From assembly GCA_944385995.1 (NCBI GenBank), contig CALWZL010000010.1:1-45816 (forward strand): a stretch of 45,816 nucleotides of DNA, in the 5' to 3' direction. The position numbers were made by a program, and so were the translations under genes. Numbering within the stretch: position 1 is the stretch's first letter; every line of letters starts with the position of its first letter. Of this stretch, positions 25,117 through 33,365 are shown one piece after another. This DNA comes from an uncultured Faecalibacterium sp. Lineage in GTDB: Bacteria > Bacillota > Clostridia > Oscillospirales > Ruminococcaceae. The notes below the pieces were generated by a model. That model was given only the letters and a program-made list of their open reading frames with translations. It ran no database searches and was not told where the DNA came from.

Positions 25117-25524
25117 ATGACGATTGCGCTGATCGCACATGACTCTAAGAAAGAATTGATGGTGCAGTTCTGTACGGCGTATTGCCGTATCCTCAGCCAG
25201 AACCAGCTTGTAGCCACCGGCACAACCGGGAAGCTGATCGCAGAGGCGACCGGCCTGCCCGTCAAGCGGTTTCTGTCGGGCAAGCAGGGCGGTGACCAAC
25301 AGATCGCGGCCCGCATTGCATGCAATGAGATTGACCTGCTCATCTTCTTCCGGGACCCGATCAATGCCAAGCCCAGTGAGCCCAACGAAATGACCCTGCT
25401 GCGTCTGTGTGACGTACATAATATTCCGATGGCGACCAACATCGCCACCGCCGAGGTGCTGATCCACGGTTTGGAGCGCGGCGACCTCGACTGGCGGAGT
25501 ATTGTGAATCCGCCCCAGGCATAA
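25117..25524 (+). CDS. mgsA: Methylglyoxal synthase
   Basis: This 135-residue enzyme turns dihydroxyacetone phosphate into methylglyoxal and phosphate, a bypass that relieves phosphosugar accumulation. Active-site residues of the family are present: His8 and Asp9 (IAHDSKK), Asp60 in [14 protein letters not shown], Asp80 in FFRDP and His101 in the [11 protein letters not shown] block. TTGKL binds phosphate. ATG 25117 follows AAAGGAG. It probably has its own promoter in the AT-rich gap after mrdA. In many Clostridia mgsA closes the mre-mrd-min-rodA cluster, which explains its position here. Confidence 0.96.
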   Translation: MTIALIAHDSKKELMVQFCTAYCRILSQNQLVATGTTGKLIAEATGLPVKRFLSGKQGGDQQIAARIACNEIDLLIFFRDPINAKPSEPNEMTLLRLCDVHNIPMATNIATAEVLIHGLERGDLDWRSIVNPPQA

Positions 25525-25536
25525 AAGGTACAAACG

Positions 25537-25583
25537 AAGAACCCCGCCGCCCGGGATGCCCGGATGCAGCGGGGTTCTTTTTT
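25537..25583. terminator. Terminator between convergent mgsA and mnmA
   Basis: An 11-bp stem, AAGAACCCCGC with GCGGGGTTCTT (25537-25547 and 25569-25579), is followed by TTTT. On the minus strand it is followed by a looser T-rich tract, so it may act both ways. Confidence 0.8.
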
Positions 25584-25590
25584 GCTGGTG

Positions 25591-26658
25591 TTATTCGGCC
25601 CGCAGGATGAAGCCGCTGCCCACGACGGCATCGCCGCGGTAAAAAGCGGCGGTCTGGCCGGGGGCCGGGGCCCGGACCGGCTCCTCAAAGACCAGGGTGT
25701 TTTCCCCGTTGTAGTAGGCGGGCTGGGCCTTGGCGGCGCTGCGTACCTTGACCAGGTAGGTCCCGGCGGGCAGGGGAGAGCCGTCGGGGGTGACCAGATC
25801 GGCCAGCGTCACGGCGGTGAAGTATTCCTCCCCGGAGCGGGCCAGCTGAATATCCCCGTTGTCCAGGATGGACCGGATGAATACAGGCTCGCCCAGGGCA
25901 ATCCCCAGACCTTTGCGCTGGCCCACCGTGTAGTGCAGGACACCCTTGTGGGGGCCCAGGTCCTCTCCGTCGGGGGAGATGAACCGTCCCGCCTTGCCGG
26001 ACAGGCCCCGCTCCTCAATATAGGCGGCATAGTCTCCGCTGGGAATGAAGCAAATCTCCATGCTGTCGGGGGTGTCGGCACAGTCCAGACCGAACTCCCG
26101 GGCCATTTCCCGGACATCGTCCTTTTCAAATTCGCCCAGAGGAAGGATGAGACGGCCCAGGACCGCCTGATCCAGCCGGCTGAGCATATAGCTTTGATCC
26201 CGGGCCGCGCTCTCGGGCAGATGGATTCGGCTGACGCCGTCGGCGTCGGTCTCCACCCGGGCATAGTGTCCGGTGGCGATATACTGAATCCCCAGCCGGT
26301 CGGCCGCCGCCAGCAGGGCGGTGAATTTGACCGCCGGATTGCAGCGGACGCAGGGATTGGGGGTTCGGCCGGCGCAGTAGTCGGCACAGAAGGGGCCTAC
26401 CACCTCCCGCTCAAACAGTTCCTGGGCGTCCAGGACGATGCAGTCGATCCCCATCTGCTGGGCGGCCCGCTGGGCGGCTTCCACCGCCCCGGCGTGGGCC
26501 TCGGAAAACCGGATCACCGCGCCGGTGACCGCGAATCCCTGCTGCTGCAGGATGCGGACCGTCACACTGGAATCCACCCCGCCGCTCATCCCTACCAGAA
26601 CCTTGTCCTGCTCCTCGTAGGTGTCAAACCCGCTGCCGGGCAATAAAGTGTCACTCAT
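25591..26658 (-). CDS. mnmA: tRNA 2-thiouridylase MnmA
   Basis: This 355-residue ATP-dependent enzyme thiolates U34 of tRNA-Lys, -Glu and -Gln. Its PP-loop is VGMSGGVDSSV (residues 22-32). The two catalytic cysteines are Cys103 (TPNPCVRCN) and Cys203 (MEICFIPSGDY). Other blocks are ATGHYAR, KDQSYML-like ARDQSYMLSRL and the HYTVGQRKGLG binding loop; the C-terminus is a beta-barrel. An extra N-terminal segment of about 17 residues precedes the PP-loop. ATG 26658 has GGGAGGC upstream, inside the end of rnhA; the two genes are 3 nt apart and surely cotranscribed. Confidence 0.96.
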   Translation of the reverse strand: MSDTLLPGSGFDTYEEQDKVLVGMSGGVDSSVTVRILQQQGFAVTGAVIRFSEAHAGAVEAAQRAAQQMGIDCIVLDAQELFEREVVGPFCADYCAGRTPNPCVRCNPAVKFTALLAAADRLGIQYIATGHYARVETDADGVSRIHLPESAARDQSYMLSRLDQAVLGRLILPLGEFEKDDVREMAREFGLDCADTPDSMEICFIPSGDYAAYIEERGLSGKAGRFISPDGEDLGPHKGVLHYTVGQRKGLGIALGEPVFIRSILDNGDIQLARSGEEYFTAVTLADLVTPDGSPLPAGTYLVKVRSAAKAQPAYYNGENTLVFEEPVRAPAPGQTAAFYRGDAVVGSGFILRAE

Positions 26659-26661
26659 AGC

Positions 26662-27123
26662 TCAATTCTGCCTCCCGCCATGTGCTTTGCTCTGGGCCAC
26701 GGCCAGCTGATCGCACCGCTCGTTTTCGGGGTGCCCTGCGTGACCTTTGACCCAGACGTAGGTGATGGTGTGTTTTTCGGCCAGCTCCAGCGCCTTTTCC
26801 CACAGATCGGGATTCAGCGCGGGGGATTTGTCGGCCTTTTTCCAGCCCCGGGCCCGCCAGGATTTGGCCCAGCCCTTTTCCAGCCCGTTGATGACATACT
26901 GGCTGTCGGAACAAAAGCGGACTTCACAGGGCTCTTTCAGCAGACCCAAGGCCTCAATGAAGGCGGTCAGCTCCATCCGGTTGTTGGTGGTGGAAGCATC
27001 CCCGCCGCTCAGCTCCTTTTCATAGACTTTTTCGCCGCTGCGGTACCGCAGCACCGCTCCCCAGCCGCCCGGGCCGGGATTGCCGCTGCATGCGCCGTCG
27101 GTGTAGATCTCAACCTTTTTCAT
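26662..27123 (-). CDS. rnhA: Ribonuclease HI
   Basis: This 153-residue endonuclease cuts RNA in RNA-DNA hybrids (R-loops, primers). The DEDD metal site is complete: Asp9 ([11 protein letters not shown]), Glu51 (NNRMELTA), Asp73 (CSDSQYV) and Asp138 (NERCDQLA). His128 lies in the flexible catalytic loop, and the handle region [16 protein letters not shown] is present. ATG 27123 follows AGGAG at 7 nt; a TTG 5 codons upstream is in frame but overlaps the ribosome site. It is the first gene of the rnhA-mnmA operon. Confidence 0.96.
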   Translation of the reverse strand: MKKVEIYTDGACSGNPGPGGWGAVLRYRSGEKVYEKELSGGDASTTNNRMELTAFIEALGLLKEPCEVRFCSDSQYVINGLEKGWAKSWRARGWKKADKSPALNPDLWEKALELAEKHTITYVWVKGHAGHPENERCDQLAVAQSKAHGGRQN

Positions 27124-27164
27124 TCTGTTCTCCTGCAAAAAAAGTAAAAGGTTTCCTGTCCTTT

Positions 27165-27194
27165 ATATTAGAGGCTGAGGCCCGGTTCTGTCAA
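27165..27194 (-). promoter_or_regulatory. SigA promoter for rnhA-mnmA
   Basis: Minus strand: -35 TTGACA (27194-27189), 18 nt spacer, -10 TAATAT (27170-27165). Confidence 0.75.
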
Positions 27195-27334
27195 GACCAA
27201 ATCCAGGGCGAAGCCTGGAAAAATCCGGCATCCGGCGCCGCAATCTGTCGCTGCTGCGAACAATGCTGGCCGCCCGGTGAGATTCTGTCTGCTGGGGGGA
27301 GGTATATTTGGTGACCGGGTCGCCCAAGCTTGAA

Positions 27335-27363
27335 TTGACAAAAGCGGGTGCAGATACTATAAT
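27335..27363 (+). promoter_or_regulatory. Full-consensus SigA promoter upstream of rnjA
   Basis: -35 TTGACA (27335-27340), 17 nt spacer, -10 TATAAT (27358-27363). It is the best promoter in the window, about 250 nt before the RNase J start. Confidence 0.9.
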
Positions 27364-27369
27364 TGTTCC

Positions 27370-27611
27370 AAATAGGAAGCGCGGAAGGGTGCATGTACGG
27401 TATGCGCCCGCCCTCCCCGGGACCGGCCGCGGTCGCATTGAGCAGATGGACCGTGCAGGCTGTCACAAAGAGGTTTCGGAGGGGCAAAACATCAATCATA
27501 GAGCCGGAGACCGGCTTTTTATAAATACGTTTTTACCGGAGACCGGGCGGTATGCTGCGGCCTCCCCGTCGGCATGGGCATCGCCCGGCCGCATTTGTTT
27601 TGGAGGTACAA
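27370..27611 (+). promoter_or_regulatory. Structured rnjA leader with internal terminator
   Basis: This 240-nt untranslated region follows the consensus promoter. It can form an 8-bp hairpin GGGTGCAT/ATGCGCCC (27387-27409), a GACCG/CGGTC hairpin (27421-27434) and a long-range CCCTCC/GGAGGG pairing (27411-27416 with 27478-27483). An intrinsic terminator follows (27502-27520). Beyond it, CCGGGCG/CGCCCGG (27543-27588) can form just ahead of the ribosome site. CCGGC at 27423 can compete for GCCGG of the terminator. I recognise no known riboswitch. The first 150 nt could also be a free-standing small RNA. The 27195-27334 stretch upstream shows no feature. Confidence 0.5.
27502..27520 (+). terminator. 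Intrinsic terminator inside the rnjA leader
   Basis: AGCCGG, loop AGA, CCGGCT is followed immediately by TTTTT. It lies about 140 nt after the promoter and 90 nt before rnjA, so it must be read through or antiterminated for RNase J to be made from this promoter. Confidence 0.75.
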
Positions 27612-29411
27612 ATGGCACAGGCAAAAGAGAATACTGGCAGCCCGTCGGGCAGCGCAAGACGGAACAACCCCGGCAGTGAGGGTCGGATGCAGCGGCCCCG
27701 CCGTCCCATGTATACCCGGCGCCCCCGGCGTCCCCAAAACGCCAGCAAGGGCAACGTCCCGATTCACATCTATCCCCTGGGCGGCCTGGGCGAAGTGGGC
27801 AAAAATATGACCGTCTATGAGTGCTGCGGCGACATGATCATCGTGGACTGCGGCCTGGTCTTTCCCGACAGTGAGATGTACGGCGTGGACATGGTCATCC
27901 CCGATTTCACCTTTGTGATCCAGAACAAGGACAAGATCAAGGGCCTGCTGATTACCCACGGCCATGAGGACCACATCGGCAGTATTCCCTATCTGCTCCA
28001 GAAAATCGATCTGCCGGTCTACGGCACCAAACTGACCCTGGGTCTGATTCGGAACAAGCTGGAGGAGTTCAATCTGGCCGGCCGGACCCACTTTGTGGAG
28101 ATCACCCCCAAGCAGAAGCTGCATCTGGGATGCTTCACGGTGGAGCCCATCCATGTCAATCACTCCATTCCCGATGCGGTGGGCTTTGCCATTGACAGCC
28201 CGGCGGGCGTCATCATCCAGACCGGCGACTTCAAGATCGATTACACTCCCCTGGCCTGCGGACCCACCGATCTGACCACCCTGGCCGAATATGGCCGCCG
28301 CGGCGTGCTGGCCCTGCTGAGTGATTCCACCAACGCCGAGCGTCCCGGTTTCACCGCCACCGAGCAGAAGGTGGCCGCCGGCGTTCACAACCTGTTCACC
28401 CAGGCCCGGAACAAGCGGATCATCATTGCGACCTTCGCCTCCAATATCTACCGCATCCAGCAGATCATCGAGCTGGCGGTCCAGGAAGGGCGGAAGGTGG
28501 CCTTCAGCGGCCGGAGCATGGTGAACAACACCGCCATGGCCCAGGAGCTGGGCTATATGCACATCCCGGAGGGCACCCTCATCAGCATCGATGAGCTGAA
28601 CCGCTATGCCCCCGAGGAAGTGGTTCTGATTACCACCGGTAGCCAGGGCGAGCCCCTGAGCGCCCTGTCCCGGATGGCATCCTGCAGCCACCGCCAGGTG
28701 CGGGTGGGACCGGGAGATTTCATCATCATCTCGGCCAACCCCATCCCCGGCAACGAAAAGAGCGTCACCAAGATTGTCAACGGCCTGCTGCTGCTGGGCG
28801 CCGAGGTCATCTATGAGAGCATGTACGATGTGCACGTCTCGGGCCACGCCTGCCAGGAAGAACAGAAACTGATGCTCACCCTGACCAAACCCAAGTATTT
28901 CCTGCCGGTCCACGGCGAATACAAGCAGCTGAAAAAGCATGCCCTGACGGCGGCCAGCCTGGGGATTCCCCACAACAACATTCTGATTGCCGAGAATGGC
29001 TCCAACGTCATCCTGACCCAGGACGAGATCAAGCTGGGCGACCCGGTGACCGCCGGCGCGGTGATGGTGGACGGCCTGGGCGTGGGCGACGTGGGCAATG
29101 TGGTGCTCCGGGACCGCAAGCACCTGTCCGAGGACGGCCTGGTCATCATTGTGGCCACCGTGGACAGCAAAACCGGCAAGGTTCTGGCCGGTCCCGACCT
29201 GGTGAGCCGCGGATTTGTGTATGTGCGGGAAAACGAAAGCCTGATGGACGGCGCCCAGAGCACCGTCGAGATGGCCCTGAACCGCTGTGTGGAAGAGCAT
29301 GTCCGGGACTGGAACAGCGTCAAGACCCGGATGCGGGAGGCGCTGAGCAGTTATATTTACCGGCGCACCAAGCGCAGCCCGATGATTCTGCCTGTTCTGA
29401 TGGAAGTCTGA
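27612..29411 (+). CDS. rnjA: Ribonuclease J
   Basis: This 599-residue metallo-beta-lactamase/beta-CASP nuclease acts as 5'-3' exonuclease and endonuclease in mRNA decay and rRNA maturation. The zinc motif is THGHEDHIG (His116, His118, Asp120, His121). Further ligand and CASP motifs are VNHSIPDAVGF, QTGDFKID, LLSDSTNAERPGF and VHGEYKQLKKHA. A basic Arg/Pro-rich extension of about 48 residues precedes the conserved IHIYPLGGLGEVGKN. ATG 27612 is preceded by TTGGAGG; an open frame upstream to 27552 crosses the leader structures. The strong promoter and leader terminator suggest regulated synthesis. gdpP follows 60 nt downstream. Confidence 0.96.
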   Translation: MAQAKENTGSPSGSARRNNPGSEGRMQRPRRPMYTRRPRRPQNASKGNVPIHIYPLGGLGEVGKNMTVYECCGDMIIVDCGLVFPDSEMYGVDMVIPDFTFVIQNKDKIKGLLITHGHEDHIGSIPYLLQKIDLPVYGTKLTLGLIRNKLEEFNLAGRTHFVEITPKQKLHLGCFTVEPIHVNHSIPDAVGFAIDSPAGVIIQTGDFKIDYTPLACGPTDLTTLAEYGRRGVLALLSDSTNAERPGFTATEQKVAAGVHNLFTQARNKRIIIATFASNIYRIQQIIELAVQEGRKVAFSGRSMVNNTAMAQELGYMHIPEGTLISIDELNRYAPEEVVLITTGSQGEPLSALSRMASCSHRQVRVGPGDFIIISANPIPGNEKSVTKIVNGLLLLGAEVIYESMYDVHVSGHACQEEQKLMLTLTKPKYFLPVHGEYKQLKKHALTAASLGIPHNNILIAENGSNVILTQDEIKLGDPVTAGAVMVDGLGVGDVGNVVLRDRKHLSEDGLVIIVATVDSKTGKVLAGPDLVSRGFVYVRENESLMDGAQSTVEMALNRCVEEHVRDWNSVKTRMREALSSYIYRRTKRSPMILPVLMEV

Positions 29412-29471
29412 TGACAGGCGCCCCGGGCAGGGAATTCCCTTTCCGGGAGAGATGGAAGAGAGGCATCCGCC

Positions 29472-31454
29472 ATGAAGCGAAAACCCAGATGGACACTGGA
29501 AATGTTTACAGTGGGCTTTGCATTGCTGGCAGCGGTCTTGCTGTTGCTGCTGCTGATGGTGCAGCCTGCTGTCTGGCCGGTGCTGCTGGTGGTCATTGTT
29601 CTGTGCGCCGTGCTGATCGTCGTATCCCGGTACCGGGTGCGCCGCTGGGCGGCGCGGTGGGTCACCGGTACCAGCTTTGAAAATTCCAAGACCCAGTACA
29701 GCCTGGCATCCCTGTCCCAGCCGGCGGCCCTGCTCAGCGGGGATACGGTGGTGTGGTACAACATTCCGTTTCGGGATGATGTCCTGAACGGCGGGGATCA
29801 GCTGGTGGGCCGGGTCAACAAGATTTTGCCCGGCCTGGAGCTGGCCCAGTGCGGCACCCCCGACGGCCAGGTCCTGGCCTGTGCCAGCGGCGTATGGCGG
29901 ATTCATGCCTCCACGGTGGACGGGGAAGGGGAGGAAAAAACCAGCATTCTCATCCTCAATGACGAGACCGCCCTGCGCAAAATCGAAAATGAATACAAAG
30001 CCAGCCGCCCCGGCTATATGATTTTCTCGGTGGACGGCTATGACGACGTGTTCAGCGACATGCTGGACAGCGAGAGCGCCCGTCTGCTGGAACAGATCAA
30101 CCGGACCATCGAGGCAATGATTGCCCGGGGCACCGGCTTTCTCCGCCGGGTGGCCAACGGCCGCTATATTGCGGTGGTGGAAGAACGTCAGCTGGAGCAG
30201 TTTGCCCAGCAGGGCTATGATGTGCTAGATAAAATCCGGGCGCTGGAGCCCAGCGTCAACCTGTCCATTTCGATTGGCATCGGCCGGCGGGCCCCCACCC
30301 TCCACGAGGCCCAGGAGATGGCGGTCCAGGCTCTGGACATGGCCCAGGGCCGCGGCGGCGACCAGGCCGCCGAGATGACCCCCGACGGCTTCACCTTCTA
30401 CGGCGGCGTCAGCCATGGCGTCGAAAAGCGGAGCAAGGTCCGCAGCCGGATTGTGGCCGAAGCCCTGGTGGAGCTCATCAAAGCCGCCGACCATGTGGTG
30501 ATTATGGGCCACCGGATGAGCGATCTGGACGCCATCGGCTCAGCCGAAGGTGTTCTGCGAATCTGCAAGATCTGCGATGTGCCGGCGGTCATTGCGGTCA
30601 AGCGGGAGGCCACCCTGGCCACCAGTCTGATCCATGCCATCGAGGACGCCGGCCAGGAGAGCGATTTCATCGATCCCCGCAGCGCCCTTGCCATCATCAC
30701 CAAGGAAACCCTCTGCATCGTGGTCGATACATACCAGGTTGGCCAGGTGGAGAGCAAGGAAATTCTGGACAAGTGCGGCAAAATCGCGGTCATCGACCAC
30801 CACCGCAAGGGAGTGGGCTATATCGAGAACGCCGTCCTGGTCTGCCATGAGCCCTATGCCTCTTCGGCCAGTGAGCTTGTCACCGAATTGCTCCAGTATG
30901 TGGGCAGCCGGGACGACAAACCCACCCGGGTGGAGGCGGAGGGCCTGCTGTCCGGCATTATGCTGGACACCCGCAATTTCAGCCTGCATACCGGTGTGCG
31001 CACCTTTGAGGCGGCCGCGGCCCTCCGCCGCTATGGCGCCGAGACCGAGCGCGCCTGGTCCCTGTTTGATGTCAGCTTGCCCGAATACAACGCCAAGGCC
31101 GGCCTTGTCTCCAAGGCCCAGATGTATAAGGGCTGCGCTGTGGTTTTGAGCGGCGAACTGCCGGGTGAAGCTCAGGTGGCCATTCCCCAGGCGGCCAACG
31201 ATTTGTTGGGCATCGAGGGGGTCCAGGCCAGCTTTGTGGTGGTTCAGACCGGCGGCAGCATGGTCAAGATTTCGGCCCGCAGTATGGGCCAGGTCAATGT
31301 CCAGGTCATCATGGAGAGCCTGGGCGGCGGCGGTCATCAAACCATGGCGGCCACCGTCCTCAAGCACACTACCCTGGACCAGGCGCGGGACCGCCTCCAT
31401 GCGGCCATCGATGCCTACCGTGCATCGCAGAAGAAGGGGAGCGCCAAGGACTGA
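29472..31454 (+). CDS. gdpP: Cyclic-di-AMP phosphodiesterase GdpP
   Basis: This 660-residue membrane enzyme hydrolyses c-di-AMP to pApA, adjusting osmolyte transport and wall homeostasis. Order of parts: two membrane helices (about residues 12-50), a PAS-like domain, a degenerate GGDEF domain (about 170-310) and the DHH/DHHA1 module. DHH motifs are MGHRMSDLDAIGSAEG (Asp351, Asp353), a VDTYQV block, IDHHRKG and, in DHHA1, SLGGGGHQTMAA. ATG 29472 lies in a weak ribosome context. The gene belongs to the conserved gdpP-rplI-dnaB group, here interrupted by glf. Confidence 0.95.
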   Translation: MKRKPRWTLEMFTVGFALLAAVLLLLLLMVQPAVWPVLLVVIVLCAVLIVVSRYRVRRWAARWVTGTSFENSKTQYSLASLSQPAALLSGDTVVWYNIPFRDDVLNGGDQLVGRVNKILPGLELAQCGTPDGQVLACASGVWRIHASTVDGEGEEKTSILILNDETALRKIENEYKASRPGYMIFSVDGYDDVFSDMLDSESARLLEQINRTIEAMIARGTGFLRRVANGRYIAVVEERQLEQFAQQGYDVLDKIRALEPSVNLSISIGIGRRAPTLHEAQEMAVQALDMAQGRGGDQAAEMTPDGFTFYGGVSHGVEKRSKVRSRIVAEALVELIKAADHVVIMGHRMSDLDAIGSAEGVLRICKICDVPAVIAVKREATLATSLIHAIEDAGQESDFIDPRSALAIITKETLCIVVDTYQVGQVESKEILDKCGKIAVIDHHRKGVGYIENAVLVCHEPYASSASELVTELLQYVGSRDDKPTRVEAEGLLSGIMLDTRNFSLHTGVRTFEAAAALRRYGAETERAWSLFDVSLPEYNAKAGLVSKAQMYKGCAVVLSGELPGEAQVAIPQAANDLLGIEGVQASFVVVQTGGSMVKISARSMGQVNVQVIMESLGGGGHQTMAATVLKHTTLDQARDRLHAAIDAYRASQKKGSAKD

Positions 31455-31567
31455 CCGTCCGGCGCCGCCCGCAATCGGTGGAAGGGGTGCGGCTGCGGGG
31501 CAGACGCGCCTTTTCCGCAGGATGAGCAGGTCTGAACCGGCCCATCATCGAAAAAAGGAGAAGCCGA

Positions 31568-32671
31568 ATGAAGCAGTATGATTATTTGATCGTGGGCGCC
31601 GGCCTGTTCGGTGCGGTTTTCGCCCAGGAGGCCCGCCGGGCCGGCAAGCGCTGCCTGGTCATCGACCGGCGGGACCATATCGCCGGCAACATCTACACCG
31701 AGCAGGTGGAAGGAATCAACGTCCACCGCTACGGCGCCCATATTTTCCACACCAATTCCAAAGAGGTGTGGGCGTATGTGAACCGCTTTGCCGAATTCAA
31801 CCGCTACACCAACAGCCCCATCGCCAACTACCACGGCGAAATCTACAACATGCCCTTCAATATGAACACCTTCAACCGGATGTGGGGCGTGGTGACCCCT
31901 GCCGAGGCTAAGGCCGAGATCGAGCGCCAGCGGGCCGCCGCCGGCATCACCGAGCCCAAAAACCTGGAGGAGCAGGCCATCAGCCTGGTGGGCACCGACA
32001 TCTATGAGAAACTGGTGAAGGGCTACACCAGCAAGCAGTGGGGCCGCCCCTGCGACCAGCTGCCGGCCTTCATCATCAAGCGGCTGCCGGTCCGGTTTAC
32101 CTACGACAACAACTATTTCAACGCCCTGTATCAGGGCATCCCCAATGGCGGCTATACCGCCATGGTGGAGCGGATGCTGGAGGGCACCGAGGTCCGGCTG
32201 GGGGTGGACTACCTTCAGGAAAAGGCGTCCCTGAACGCCCTGGCCGACCGGGTGGTGTACACCGGCCCCATCGACGCCTACTTTGACTATCAGCTGGGCG
32301 CCCTGGAATACCGGAGCGTCCGCTTTGAGACCGAGGTGCTGGACACCGACAACTACCAGGGCAACGCGGTGGTCAACTACACCGACGCCGAGACCCCCTA
32401 TACCCGGATCATCGAGCACAAGCACTTTGAGTTCGGCACCCAGCCCAAGACAGTCATCAGCCGGGAGTACAGCGCCGAGTGGAAGGTGGGGGATGAGCCC
32501 TACTATCCGGTCAACGACGAGAAAAACGGCGCCCTGTACGCCAAGTACCGGGCCCTGGCCGATGGGGAGAAAGAGGTCCTGTTCGGCGGCCGGCTGGGCG
32601 AGTACAAGTACTACGACATGGACAAGGTCATCGAGAGCGCTCTGGCAGCGGTTCAGAAGGAACTGGGCTGA
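31568..32671 (+). CDS. glf: UDP-galactopyranose mutase
   Basis: This FAD enzyme of 367 residues interconverts UDP-galactopyranose and UDP-galactofuranose, the donor for galactofuranose-containing cell-surface glycans. It has the N-terminal FAD fold YDYLIVGAGLFGAVFAQEA, then DRRDHIAGNIYTEQ, HRYGAHIFHTN and KGYTSKQWGRPCDQLPAFIIKRLPVRFTYDNNYF in consecutive blocks typical of Glf, with a C-terminal FAD-binding GRLGEYKYYDMD. ATG 31568 follows AAAAAAGGAG. It sits between gdpP and rplI, an unusual place, with no galactofuranosyltransferase genes nearby. A weak hairpin with TTTT (31486-31514) lies upstream, and no clear own promoter is seen. Confidence 0.95.
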   Translation: MKQYDYLIVGAGLFGAVFAQEARRAGKRCLVIDRRDHIAGNIYTEQVEGINVHRYGAHIFHTNSKEVWAYVNRFAEFNRYTNSPIANYHGEIYNMPFNMNTFNRMWGVVTPAEAKAEIERQRAAAGITEPKNLEEQAISLVGTDIYEKLVKGYTSKQWGRPCDQLPAFIIKRLPVRFTYDNNYFNALYQGIPNGGYTAMVERMLEGTEVRLGVDYLQEKASLNALADRVVYTGPIDAYFDYQLGALEYRSVRFETEVLDTDNYQGNAVVNYTDAETPYTRIIEHKHFEFGTQPKTVISREYSAEWKVGDEPYYPVNDEKNGALYAKYRALADGEKEVLFGGRLGEYKYYDMDKVIESALAAVQKELG

Positions 32672-32721
32672 ACCGAGGGCCGGGAACTTGAAAAAGTAGT
32701 GTGATTGAAACACCGCCGCCC

Positions 32722-32750
32722 TTGCCGAAACGCCCGGGATGCGGTATACT
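32722..32750 (+). promoter_or_regulatory. SigA promoter for rplI
   Basis: -35 TTGCCG (32722-32727), 17 nt spacer, -10 TATACT (32745-32750), about 60 nt before the start codon. It frees rplI-dnaB from the upstream genes. Confidence 0.75.
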
Positions 32751-32809
32751 AAAGGAAGAAAATGGGCTTGGCATGCAGATGCAGCCGGGCCGGAAATGAG
32801 GGATCAGCC

Positions 32810-33265
32810 ATGAAGGTTATTTTAAAGCAGGACATCAAGGGGATCGGCAAGAAGGACGAAATCCATGAGGTTTCGGACGGCTACGCCCGCAACTATCTGT
32901 TCCCCCGCAAACTGGCAGCCGTGGCCGACGCCAGCGCCCTGAACATTGCCCGGAGCAAGGAGGCCGCCGCCGACTTCCACGAGGCAGAGAATGTGGCCGC
33001 GGCCCAGGCCCTGGCCGCCAAGATCAACAGCCGGATTGTCACCGTCAAGGCCAAGGGCGGCGTATCGGGCCGCCTGTTCGGCAAGGTCACCAGCAAGGAG
33101 ATTGCTGCCGCCCTGTCGGAGGCAACCGGTGAGACGGTGGACAAGAAGAAGATTGAGCTGGAGGTCAAGGATATCCGGGATGCCGGCGTTTTCAACGGCA
33201 AGGTCCGGCTGTATCCGGGCGTTGTGGCCAGCTTCAAAGTGAATGTGGAAGTCGAGCAGGCTTAA
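32810..33265 (+). CDS. rplI: 50S ribosomal protein L9
   Basis: L9 (151 residues) binds 23S rRNA domain V and helps maintain reading frame. The N-terminal domain has the family signature ([21 protein letters not shown] then [13 protein letters not shown]). A long connecting helix (about 42-75) and a C-terminal RNA-binding domain follow ([38 protein letters not shown], across several strands). ATG 32810 has GAGGGA upstream. A strong terminator separates it from dnaB. Confidence 0.97.
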   Translation: MKVILKQDIKGIGKKDEIHEVSDGYARNYLFPRKLAAVADASALNIARSKEAAADFHEAENVAAAQALAAKINSRIVTVKAKGGVSGRLFGKVTSKEIAAALSEATGETVDKKKIELEVKDIRDAGVFNGKVRLYPGVVASFKVNVEVEQA

Positions 33266-33285
33266 ACGCTGCGACGGCTGCCGCT

Positions 33286-33315
33286 GCGCCCCCTGCAAAA
33301 AGGGGGCGCTTTTTT
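33286..33315 (+). terminator. Terminator between rplI and dnaB
   Basis: GCGCCCCCT pairs with AGGGGGCGC across a 6-nt loop and is followed by TTTTTT. It should cut dnaB expression well below that of L9. Confidence 0.85.
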
Positions 33316-33365
33316 GAGTGAGAGGGCTGGAGGCAGCCCATTCTTTGGAGAAAGGGGGAACACGC

